Program-made: the position numbers and the translations under genes
Shown here: piece by piece, positions 19,341-26,735 of the stretch
How positions within the stretch are numbered: the first letter of the stretch is position 1
How the letters are laid out: every line of letters begins with the position of its first letter
Notes under the pieces: generated by a model
The model's input: only the letters and a program-made list of their open reading frames with translations
What the model was told of the DNA's origin: nothing
Database searches by the model: none
Assembly: GCA_027487905.1 (NCBI GenBank)
Contig: JAIYCR010000079.1
Coordinates: 1 to 52,468 of the forward strand
Direction: 5' to 3'
DNA from: Rubrivivax sp.
GTDB lineage: Bacteria > Pseudomonadota > Gammaproteobacteria > Burkholderiales > Burkholderiaceae_C
DNA length: 52,468 nucleotides

Positions 19341-21122
19341 TCAGCCGCGCTCCCAGCGCCAGCCCAGGTGCTGCAACAGGCTGGCGTCCATCGCGGCCTC
19401 CCAGGATGGCGCGGGTGTGGCGGGGTCGGGCAAGGGCAGCCGCAGCTCACCTGTGGGGTTCAGCAGGGGCGGCAATTCCATGGCGGCCGGCGCCGGCGGG
19501 CTGTCGGCCGGGCGGAGGTCGACGGCGCGGTCCGGGTCCATCGGTCGGGCCTGGTCGGCGGACAGGCGGCGGGCCACCGACGCGAGCCCCGCGGCGCTGA
19601 ACTCCACCCAGCGCAGGCCGGCTCGCACCAGGATGAGCGCGTGCAGGCCGGCCGGAGCGCCCCGCAGGGGGCTGGCGAGAAGTCGCCAGCGGTGGGCCGT
19701 GTCTGCGCTGCCGCCGTCCGGTACCGGGTGGTCTTCCAACGGCTTGCCTTGCCAGGCCCCGCGCCAGAGCGGGTCGTCCGCCGCCACCGCCAGGTGCACC
19801 CAGTCCAGCCGGTCCGCGCGGGCCAGCCAGTAGGCCTGTCGTTGGCGCCGGGCGGGGTCGGTCTGGCTCAGCTGGGAAAAGAACCACGCGATGGCGTCGC
19901 GGTTCAGGCCGCTGGCCAGGGCCTGCCTCGCGCCGATGCCCAGCGCGTGCCAGCCCGCTGCGGCAAGGGGCCGCCAGGGTGGGCCCCAGGCGTCGAGCAG
20001 CGTGTGTCGCAGGCGCGCGCCCCCTGCCGAGCCCGCCACGGCGGCGTGCCGGGCGGCCAGGGCTTGCAGCGCACGGTCGCGCGAGGAGGGGTCGGCGGGC
20101 AAGCCGGCCGGCGGTCGGGCCGGCGGTCGGGCGGGTGGTCGCGCGGGCAGTCGTTCCAGCAGTCGGTCCAGCAGTCGGGGCAGCACCGCGCGGAACGCCG
20201 CGTCGTCCAGGCCGCAGGCGTGGTCGACCGCAGCCTGCACCCGCTCGCGCTGGAGCCAGGGTGAATCCCTCCCGCCCAGCACGGCCAGCCGCGCGTCCAG
20301 CGCCGGCGACGCGCCGGCCAGCAGTTCGGCCCCGAAGGCCTGCAGCGGTCGGTCCGAGAAAAGCCCCGGCCAGCCGTGGATGCCTGCCACCCAGGGCGGC
20401 GGGGGCGGCGAAGGGCGGGCTGTCCAGGCATCACCTTCCGATGCGCGGTGGGCCGCAGCGCTCGCCGCCCCGCGCGGCTCCTCGAGCAGGTCGTGCGCCG
20501 AAGCGGCCAGGAAGGTGCGCAGGCGCAGCCATCCCGCGTGCGCGTCCAGCCCGTCGTCGTCGAACGCGAACCAGCTGCGCAACAGCGCCTGGTAGCAGGC
20601 CCGCCAACGGCGGGGGTTCGCACGCCAGTGCGCCAGTTCACCGAACAGCGCCTGCAGCAGCGTGGGCGAGGCCAGCAGGCAAGCCCCGGTGCGGGCGTGC
20701 GGCGAGGGAACCGGCGAAGCATCCGACGAGCTATCCGAACAGCCAGCCGACCGCCCATCCGACCGCCCATCCGGCAGGGCCAGCGTCAAGGCCCCGGCGA
20801 CCAGCCGCGCCGCGTGCAGCGACTGCAGCACCGGCCTGTCGATGAACTGCACGAGCGCCCTGAGTGCACGGGCTTGGGCGTCGGGCCTGGGGCGCGCCGC
20901 AAGGCCCTGGGCCTGCCGCCGAAGCCCGGGGGTGAGCGCAGCGAGCGCTGCCAGCGCGGCACCCGCACTCGCAGGCGAGCCCGCACCCGCACCTGCACTC
21001 GCAGCCGCAGCCGCATCCGCACCCGCACCCGCACCTGAGCGGTGGTTGGCCTCGTCCAGCCGCCGGGCCAGGCGCTGCAGCGGGCTCTCGGCAGTGGGCT
21101 GCGCGGGCTCGGCGGCGGTCAT
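19341..21122 (-). CDS. EH-signature domain protein (ZorC-like)
   Basis: A 593-residue protein whose C-terminal half (about 415-590) resembles the EH-signature domain of Zorya ZorC: RRQRQAYWLARADRLDWVHL, a strand pair ending LHALILVRAGLRWVEFS (Glu507), and a tail SWEAAMDASLLQHLGW with a conserved-looking His585. The N-terminal half is alpha-helical and interrupted by Ala/Gly-rich, SDGRSAG-type and [13 protein letters not shown] low-complexity inserts, one spanning 20104-20152. It begins 28 bases after the zorB-like stop with no strong ribosome-binding site. In type I Zorya, ZorC acts with ZorD against injected phage DNA. Here no ZorD follows; the next gene is the convergent selO. The EH call is by pattern and needs a profile search. 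Confidence 0.7.
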   Translation of the reverse strand: MTAAEPAQPTAESPLQRLARRLDEANHRSGAGAGADAAAAASAGAGAGSPASAGAALAALAALTPGLRRQAQGLAARPRPDAQARALRALVQFIDRPVLQSLHAARLVAGALTLALPDGRSDGRSAGCSDSSSDASPVPSPHARTGACLLASPTLLQALFGELAHWRANPRRWRACYQALLRSWFAFDDDGLDAHAGWLRLRTFLAASAHDLLEEPRGAASAAAHRASEGDAWTARPSPPPPPWVAGIHGWPGLFSDRPLQAFGAELLAGASPALDARLAVLGGRDSPWLQRERVQAAVDHACGLDDAAFRAVLPRLLDRLLERLPARPPARPPARPPAGLPADPSSRDRALQALAARHAAVAGSAGGARLRHTLLDAWGPPWRPLAAAGWHALGIGARQALASGLNRDAIAWFFSQLSQTDPARRQRQAYWLARADRLDWVHLAVAADDPLWRGAWQGKPLEDHPVPDGGSADTAHRWRLLASPLRGAPAGLHALILVRAGLRWVEFSAAGLASVARRLSADQARPMDPDRAVDLRPADSPPAPAAMELPPLLNPTGELRLPLPDPATPAPSWEAAMDASLLQHLGWRWERG

Positions 21123-21150
21123 CGTGGCTGCGGGCGCGACGGGCCCGCCC

Positions 21151-21939
21151 TCAGAGCGTGCAGCGCCCGAAGGCGCCGTCGTTGGACGCCTGCGTCCTCC
21201 CACCGCCACCGCCACCGCCGCCCCCTCCCTCACCGGAGCCCCCGCCGCCGCCCTCGCCCCGCACCTCCTGCGGCCCGAGGAACTCGATGCGCAGCTCCAC
21301 CCGCCGGCTTTCCTCGGCGGTCTGCCGCCCGGCGTTGAAGGCAAAGCCGCCGACCAGGAAGAGGTCGCGCACCGCGCGCTTGTGCGCATCGTCCAGCGAG
21401 TCGGGCACGTCCGTCTTGAAGAGCGCGCACAGCACGCGCTGGCTGCGCTGCAGGCTCAACTGCAGGTTGCCGAGGTAGTCGCCCGCGCGGTCGGTGTAGC
21501 CCTCCACCACGATGCGCTTGAGCACCGCGCGGCACGCTCCCGCGTCGGCCAGCGCGATGAGCTCGGGCACGAAGCGCCGCAGCACGCCCTCCTGTTCCGC
21601 GCTCAGCGTGGAGCTGCCGAAGGCGAAGCGGGCCCGTTCGCCGAAATCGACCACCTGACGCAACGGGTCCACCCGCACGCCGGGGTGGCGTTGCGCCGCG
21701 GCCTGGGCGCCTTCGATGCAGGCCTGAACCTGGCTGCGGTGCGCAGCCTCGCGGGCCTCCTGCTCGGTGGCCTTGCGGGTCACGGCCAGCAGGGCCACGG
21801 CCATCACCACCAGGAACAGCACCATCAGCGCGGTCATCAAATCGGCGAAGGAAATCCAGAACGGCCGCTCGGCGTCGTCCCGGCCGGCACGCGCGCCGCC
21901 CCGGGCGGCGTTGCGCCCACGGCCACGCCAGCCGCTCAC
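21151..21939 (-). CDS. zorB: ZorB-like MotB/OmpA-domain motor stator protein
   Basis: A 262-residue protein. After a basic start, PFWISFADLMTALMVLFLVV gives one membrane helix with the key acidic residue (Asp33), the hallmark of ion-driven MotB/ZorB stator subunits. The periplasmic part has an OmpA-like peptidoglycan-binding fold (VDFGERARFAFGSSTLSAEQ; VVEGYTDRAGDYLGNLQLSL; ESRRVELRIEF). The tail (about 227-262) is almost pure glycine before a short RTQASNDGAFGR end, which is unusual. GTG 21939 overlaps the zorA-like stop (GTGA), so the two are translated together. It should anchor the motor to the cell wall and carry the proton path. Confidence 0.85.
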   Translation of the reverse strand: MSGWRGRGRNAARGGARAGRDDAERPFWISFADLMTALMVLFLVVMAVALLAVTRKATEQEAREAAHRSQVQACIEGAQAAAQRHPGVRVDPLRQVVDFGERARFAFGSSTLSAEQEGVLRRFVPELIALADAGACRAVLKRIVVEGYTDRAGDYLGNLQLSLQRSQRVLCALFKTDVPDSLDDAHKRAVRDLFLVGGFAFNAGRQTAEESRRVELRIEFLGPQEVRGEGGGGGSGEGGGGGGGGGGRTQASNDGAFGRCTL

Positions 21940-23933
21940 GGCGAGCGCGCCGGCGGCGTGAGGGCGCCCAGCGCGTCGTCCAGCTGCGCCACGGTGGTCG
22001 CCAGCAGGCCCACCGCGGTGCCCAGCTGCTGCTGGAAGGCCTCGTTCTGGCGCCCCACGGTGCGCAGCATCGCCTGGCTGAAGGCCTCATGGGCCTGGCC
22101 GAGCACCTCGGCCACGCCACCCAGGAAGTCCTCGGCCTGGCGCTGGCTGCGGCCCAGTTCGCGGCTGGCCGACTCGATGCGCTGCAGCACCTCGGTGCTC
22201 AGGCTGGCCTCGCGCCGCGCCTGCGCCAGCAGCGCCTGCAGCTCGCCCGTCATGCGGCCCACCTGCTCGCGGTGGATCTGGTAGTCGGCCACGCCTTGCT
22301 GCAGCTGCGCGGCCGCCTCGGCCAGCTGGCGCCCCGTCTGGTCGAGCCGCCCGCCCCACTCGCCCACCTGGGCCATGGCCACGCCCGCCCGTTCGGCCGC
22401 GGCGGCGAACTGGCGGCTCGCCGCCTGCACCTGCTGTGCGCCTTCACCCAGGCCGCCGATGGCCGAGCGGCTGGTCGCGCTGAGTGCGGCCACCGTCTGC
22501 TGCAGCCGCTCGTCGCTCAGGGCGCTCTGCCGCAGCAGCGCCTGCACCGCGCTCACCAGCTGGCTGGTCTGCTCGCCGCTGCGCTGGCCAAAGCCGTCCA
22601 TCAGTTCGCCGGCGCGCTGCTGCAGGGCCTGGGCACCGGCCAGGCTGCCGTGCTGCAGCTGCTCGGGCAGCCTGGCGAGCTGCGCAGCCACTGCCTCCAG
22701 GGCCTGGCCGTGCCGGGCCTGCAGGCCCTGCAGGCCGCTCGCCTGCCCCTCCAGCAGGCCTTGCAGCCGCTCGCCGAAGCGCTCCAGCGCCAGGCCCAGC
22801 TCGCGCAGGCTGGCCTCGCGCTCGGTGTGCGCGGACTGCTGCAGGGCCTGGGCCACGCGCTCCAGCGGCGCGGCCAGTGCACGGTCCAGCGCCTGCGCCA
22901 GCCCGCGCGACAACGCGTCGCTCACGGCGACGGACACCGCGGCCGACACCGATTCGCCCAGCGAGCGCGCCACCGGCCCGCTGAGCGCTTCGGCCATCGA
23001 ACGGGCCACGGCCGGGCCCACCGTGTCGGCCATCGCCTGCGCGAGCGCCGCCGTCTGAGCGGCGAGCTGTTCGCCGCTGGCGTCGATCTGCCGCTCGCTC
23101 GCCTGGGCCAGGCTTGCCTGCAGCGTGCCGGTCAGCCGCACCGCGGTGCGGGTGTTCTGCTCGGCCAGGGAAGCCAGCTGCGCCGGCAGGGCGTGCAGCG
23201 CGGCCAGCGGGGCGAGCGCCGCCAGCTGCCCGGCACTGGCTGCCGCGTGGCGCGCCGTGGCTTCCAGGTAGCGCTCGGCCGGCTCGGCGGCGAAGCGACG
23301 ATCGAGCTCGACGGCCAGGCGGTCGACCCGGCCGTGCAGCGCGCCCAGCAGCAGCTTTTCGGCCAGCGTCACCGCGATCGCCAGACCGATGGCCACCGCC
23401 GAGACGGTGAAGGCGCCGCCCACCGCACCCATCAGCGCCTCCAGGCTGACGCGCACCTCCTGCGCATCGGCGCTGACGCGGAACTGCTGCAGGCCCTGCA
23501 CCAGCCCGAAGAAGGTGCCGATGATGCCCAGCCCGGTGAACACACCGGGCAGGTGCTTGAAGAACTCGGCCCCCACCCGCGGGTCGGCCACGAAGGGGCC
23601 GTTGAAAAGCGCGTCGGCGCCCACCGTGGCCAGCCAGCGCGGGCCGCCGACGCCCCCAAGCGCCGGCGGCGGCCCGGCGAGGAAAAGCGTCTTGCGGTAT
23701 TCGGCCCAGGCCGTGGCCAGCCAGGGGCTGGCCGACAAGGCGGCTCCCACCGCGTCGGGCTCGCCGGCCTGGGCATCGCCCAGCGCCAGCAGCCGCTGGC
23801 GGGCGCGTCCGAGCTGCACCAGCAGCCACAGCCCGCGGGCGACGAAGCCGAGGACGAAGAGCGCAAGCAAGGCCGCCAGCAAGGCGCTGAGCACCGGGTG
23901 TTCCGCCGCGGCCGAAACCCCTTGGAGCGTCAT
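21936..23933 (-). CDS. zorA: ZorA-like MotA/TolQ/ExbB channel protein with long cytoplasmic tail
   Basis: A 665-residue protein. Three hydrophobic segments are seen: about 14-40, 127-150 (HLPGVFTGLGIIGTFFGLVQ) and 168-198 (VGGAFTVSAVAIGLAIAVTL). Thr140 and Ser178 sit where MotA-type channels line the ion path. Residues ~205-665 are Ala/Gln-rich, heptad-like and probably form the long intracellular tail typical of ZorA, which is thought to relay the infection signal. ATG 23933 overlaps the methyltransferase stop (ATGA). A longer in-frame ORF to 24914 is only shadow of that gene. Together with the next gene it would form an A5B2 motor. Confidence 0.85.
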   Translation of the reverse strand: MTLQGVSAAAEHPVLSALLAALLALFVLGFVARGLWLLVQLGRARQRLLALGDAQAGEPDAVGAALSASPWLATAWAEYRKTLFLAGPPPALGGVGGPRWLATVGADALFNGPFVADPRVGAEFFKHLPGVFTGLGIIGTFFGLVQGLQQFRVSADAQEVRVSLEALMGAVGGAFTVSAVAIGLAIAVTLAEKLLLGALHGRVDRLAVELDRRFAAEPAERYLEATARHAAASAGQLAALAPLAALHALPAQLASLAEQNTRTAVRLTGTLQASLAQASERQIDASGEQLAAQTAALAQAMADTVGPAVARSMAEALSGPVARSLGESVSAAVSVAVSDALSRGLAQALDRALAAPLERVAQALQQSAHTEREASLRELGLALERFGERLQGLLEGQASGLQGLQARHGQALEAVAAQLARLPEQLQHGSLAGAQALQQRAGELMDGFGQRSGEQTSQLVSAVQALLRQSALSDERLQQTVAALSATSRSAIGGLGEGAQQVQAASRQFAAAAERAGVAMAQVGEWGGRLDQTGRQLAEAAAQLQQGVADYQIHREQVGRMTGELQALLAQARREASLSTEVLQRIESASRELGRSQRQAEDFLGGVAEVLGQAHEAFSQAMLRTVGRQNEAFQQQLGTAVGLLATTVAQLDDALGALTPPARSP

Positions 23934-25294
23934 GCGGTGGCGGCCAGCAGCGTATGCAGCCGCTGTTCCCGGATGCCGAAGAAGGCCTTGAGCTCGTCCA
24001 CCTGGCGCAGCGCGGCGGCCTGCGCGGCCGGGTCGGGCCGCGCGCGGCGGCTGGCGAGGATCATCTTGTTCTTGCGGGTGTGCTCGAGCGAGACGAACTC
24101 GAAGACCTGCGTGTCGTAGCCCCGGGCCTCGAGCAGCAGCGCGCGCAGGCTGTCGGTGAGCATCTCGGCTTGCTGCTCGGCATGGATGCCGTGGCGGAAC
24201 ACCGGCTGCAGCGGGTGCGGGCTGAGCAGCTGGGCGCGCAGCTGCTTGTGGCAGCACGGCGAGCTCACGATGAGGGGGGCGCCGGCTTGCACGGCGGCGT
24301 GCAGCGCGTCGTCGGTGGCGGTGTCGCAGGCGTGCAGCGCGATCATCACGTCCACCGCCGGCAGCGCGAAGCGGCCGATTTCGCCCTGCACCATGCGCAG
24401 GCCCTGCAGGCCCAGCCGCTCGATGTGGCGCTCGCCCTCGGCCACCAGGTCGGCGCGCAGCTCCACGCCAATGACTTCGGCCTGCGGGTGCGCGCCGTTT
24501 CGAAGCCAGTCGTGCAGCGCGAAGGTGAGGTAGCCGCGGCCCGCACCGAAGTCGACCACCCGCAAGGCGCTTCGGCCGGCCAGCGTGGAATTGGCCAGCG
24601 CCGCGCCGACGATCTCGACGAAGCGGTTGATCTGCTTCCACTTGCGGGCCATGGCCGGGATGACCTCGCCACTGGCGGTGGTCACGCCCAGCGCGGGCAG
24701 GAAGGGGCGGCTCGCGTCCAGCGCGCGCTGCTTGGGCCGGTCGTGGGCGAGGTGCGCTCCGGTGGGGGGCCGGCCCCCGCCCCCGCCCGTTTCCGGCCCC
24801 TGCCCCTGCCCCGCCTCCGGCCCCGCAGGCGCGGCTTCGGCTCTGGCGTGGCGCACCAGGTGGCCTTCCCCGCGGCGGCCCAGCGTCAGCTGGTGCTCGG
24901 CCCCGTCGACCCACAGATGGGCATTGCCGAAGGCACCGTCAAGCAGCGTGGTGGCCAGCGCGCGGCCCTCGGCCAGGCTGAGGTTGCGGGTGAGGTCGCG
25001 GGTGCGGTGCCGGTGAACGAAGCTCATCACCGGCTCGCCCTTGAGCAGCACCGGGCGGGCGCTCACCCGTTGCAGCCCCGGCTCGGCGCGCTGCGGCCGG
25101 CTGAAGACGAGCTGCTGCCAGGCGCCCGTGGCCAGCGCCTCGTCCAGCAGCGACAGGAACCGGGCGCGCGCGCCCAGGGGCGGCGCCACCGCCGGCGCGT
25201 CGGCGCTCGCGTTCCTGCCCGAGTCGGGGCCCGCGGCGGGCTGGGCGGCGGGCGGAGCGGTGGAAGGCGCAGCGGTGTCGGGTGGCGGGCTCAA
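23930..25294 (-). CDS. Class I SAM-dependent methyltransferase (Methyltransf_32-like)
   Basis: A 454-residue protein with a Rossmann methyltransferase domain in its C-terminal half: motif I VVDFGAGRGYLTFALHDWL (about 247-265), acidic GVELRADLV, LHACDTATDDAL (320-331) and SPCCHKQLR (345-353). The Asp-rich HACDTA plus SPCCHK pair resembles the METTL25/GSTCD-type group acting on RNA or protein rather than N6-adenine DNA methylases (no NPPY). The N-terminal half (about 40-190) holds a conserved-looking FSRPQRAEPGLQRVSARPVL segment and a Gly/Pro-rich linker. The apparent start is TTG 25294. Four-base overlap with zorA suggests one operon. Target unknown. Confidence 0.8.
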   Translation of the reverse strand: MSPPPDTAAPSTAPPAAQPAAGPDSGRNASADAPAVAPPLGARARFLSLLDEALATGAWQQLVFSRPQRAEPGLQRVSARPVLLKGEPVMSFVHRHRTRDLTRNLSLAEGRALATTLLDGAFGNAHLWVDGAEHQLTLGRRGEGHLVRHARAEAAPAGPEAGQGQGPETGGGGGRPPTGAHLAHDRPKQRALDASRPFLPALGVTTASGEVIPAMARKWKQINRFVEIVGAALANSTLAGRSALRVVDFGAGRGYLTFALHDWLRNGAHPQAEVIGVELRADLVAEGERHIERLGLQGLRMVQGEIGRFALPAVDVMIALHACDTATDDALHAAVQAGAPLIVSSPCCHKQLRAQLLSPHPLQPVFRHGIHAEQQAEMLTDSLRALLLEARGYDTQVFEFVSLEHTRKNKMILASRRARPDPAAQAAALRQVDELKAFFGIREQRLHTLLAATA

Positions 25295-25393
25295 GCGGCG
25301 GATTGTCCGGCCACCGGGGCCGGGGTGTCACCGGTCGCATGGTGATTTGACAAAGGGCAAGGAATACTGCGCCGCTTCCTGACTTGCCCGTCC

Positions 25394-25507
25394 GTGGAGG
25401 TCTCCAGAATCGTCTCGCTCGAGCAGCAGGCCCGGGCGCTGGTGGAGACGGTGGCACAGCTCAGGACCGAGGCCGAAGCCGAGGCCCAGTCCGCCCTGCC
25501 GGGCTGA
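25394..25507 (+). pseudogene. Possible 3' tail of a methyl-accepting chemotaxis protein gene
   Basis: A 37-codon plus-strand frame reads IVSLEQQARALVETVAQLRT then an Ala/Glu-rich end. It resembles the very C-terminus of chemoreceptors, where a AxSLxxQAxxLVxAVxxF motif is common. The receptor body is absent upstream. The match is short and could be chance; no start codon or ribosome-binding site is convincing. The rest of the 300-base gap (25295-25594) shows nothing else that I can identify. Confidence 0.3.
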
Positions 25508-25594
25508 CGCGTGCGCACGGCCGGCGCGGCAAGGCCGGGCAGGCGCGCCGACCTTCCGGCCTTTCGGGGCTCAGGGGCTCAGGGGCTCAAGCGC

Positions 25595-26722
25595 TCAGGC
25601 CGCCCAGCGCGGCATCAGCCGTTGCGCATTGCCACGCCCGATGGCCCGCAGGTCGGCCGGGCTGAAGCCAAACTCGGTCAGGCCCTTCACATGGTCTTCG
25701 CCGGTGCGGTAGGGGTAGTCGCTGCCGAAGAGGATCTGCGTGGGTGGCACCAGCCGGGTGAGCGCGGCCAGCGCAGGCGCGTGCATCGACCAGGCGGTGT
25801 CGTAATGGAAGCGGCGCAGCTCGTTGAGCACGCCGCGCGGCACCCTCGGGGCCAGCTTGGGGTCGAGCACGGGCATCTTCACCAGCCGCTCGGACAGCAT
25901 GGGCACCGTGCCCCCCGCGTGCGAGAAGATGAACTGGACATCCGGGCAGCGCGCCGCCGTGCCGCTGAAGAGGATGTCGGTGATGCTGCGGGTGGTGTCG
26001 GTCTGGAACTCGATGACCGTGGGCGGCACGTCGGGCTGAAGCGAGCGGCAGCAGTTGGCCGCCGCGGGGTGGGTGTAGAGGATGGCGCGGCGCCGGTTGA
26101 GCTCGTCCATCACCGGCGCGAAGCTCGGGTGGCCCAGCCAGCGGTCGCCATAGCTGGTGAGCAGGCCGATGCCATCGGCCTTGAGCACATCGAGCGCGTA
26201 CTCCAATTCCCGCAGTGCGCCTTCGGTGTCCTGCAGCGGCAGCATGGCGAAGCTGCCGAAGCGTCCCGGGTGGTCCTGGCCCAGGCGGGCCATGTATTCG
26301 TTCATCTCCCGCGCGATGCGCCGGGCCTGGGCCGCGTCGGCGAAGGTGGCCTGCGGTGTGGTCACCGACAGGATGCTCGTGGCCACGCCGGCGCGCGCCA
26401 TGTCGTCCAGGCTGCGCGAGACCGACCAGTTGCGCACGATGGGCGGGGCCTGCCCCACCCGGTCGAGCTCGGCCACATAGGCCGGCGACCACGCGTGGTG
26501 GTGGGTGTCGATGCGCAGCGACGCCGGGCTGGTGGCCGCTGCGGCACCGCCCGCACCGGTGCTGCAGCCGGCCAGGCCGCTGGCCGCGGCGCCCAGGCCG
26601 GACACACCGGCCAGCCCGGCCAGGCTTGTGAGGCGGGTCAGGAAGCCCCGGCGGCTAGTGCCGGGCTCCCCAGGGGCGACGGGGTGGCAGCCGCAGCTGC
26701 CTGGCAGGTGACGCAGCGTCAT
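25595..26722 (-). CDS. Exported amidohydrolase_2 family protein (Tat lipoprotein)
   Basis: A 375-residue TIM-barrel amidohydrolase of the ACMSD/decarboxylase-type branch. Metal-site motifs are HxH in DTHHHAW (His74/His76), YTHPAA, FSHAGG and the catalytic Asp in FGSDYPY. The N-terminus carries a twin-arginine motif (SRRGFLT, 23-29) followed by a hydrophobic stretch and a lipobox-like GLAGC (Cys53), predicting export by Tat and lipid anchoring, which is unusual for this family. It is the last gene of the seven-gene leftward operon, 13 bases after the Bug-type protein gene, so it may prepare a substrate in the periplasm. Substrate is not readable. Confidence 0.85.
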   Translation of the reverse strand: MTLRHLPGSCGCHPVAPGEPGTSRRGFLTRLTSLAGLAGVSGLGAAASGLAGCSTGAGGAAAATSPASLRIDTHHHAWSPAYVAELDRVGQAPPIVRNWSVSRSLDDMARAGVATSILSVTTPQATFADAAQARRIAREMNEYMARLGQDHPGRFGSFAMLPLQDTEGALRELEYALDVLKADGIGLLTSYGDRWLGHPSFAPVMDELNRRRAILYTHPAAANCCRSLQPDVPPTVIEFQTDTTRSITDILFSGTAARCPDVQFIFSHAGGTVPMLSERLVKMPVLDPKLAPRVPRGVLNELRRFHYDTAWSMHAPALAALTRLVPPTQILFGSDYPYRTGEDHVKGLTEFGFSPADLRAIGRGNAQRLMPRWAA

Positions 26723-26735
26723 GCGGGCCTCTGCT

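Noticed and set aside
23934-24914. N-terminal extension of the zorA-like gene giving a fused 992-residue protein
   Set aside because: The extra 327 residues are the +1 shadow of the methyltransferase; ATG 23933 overlaps its stop and begins the natural membrane helix.
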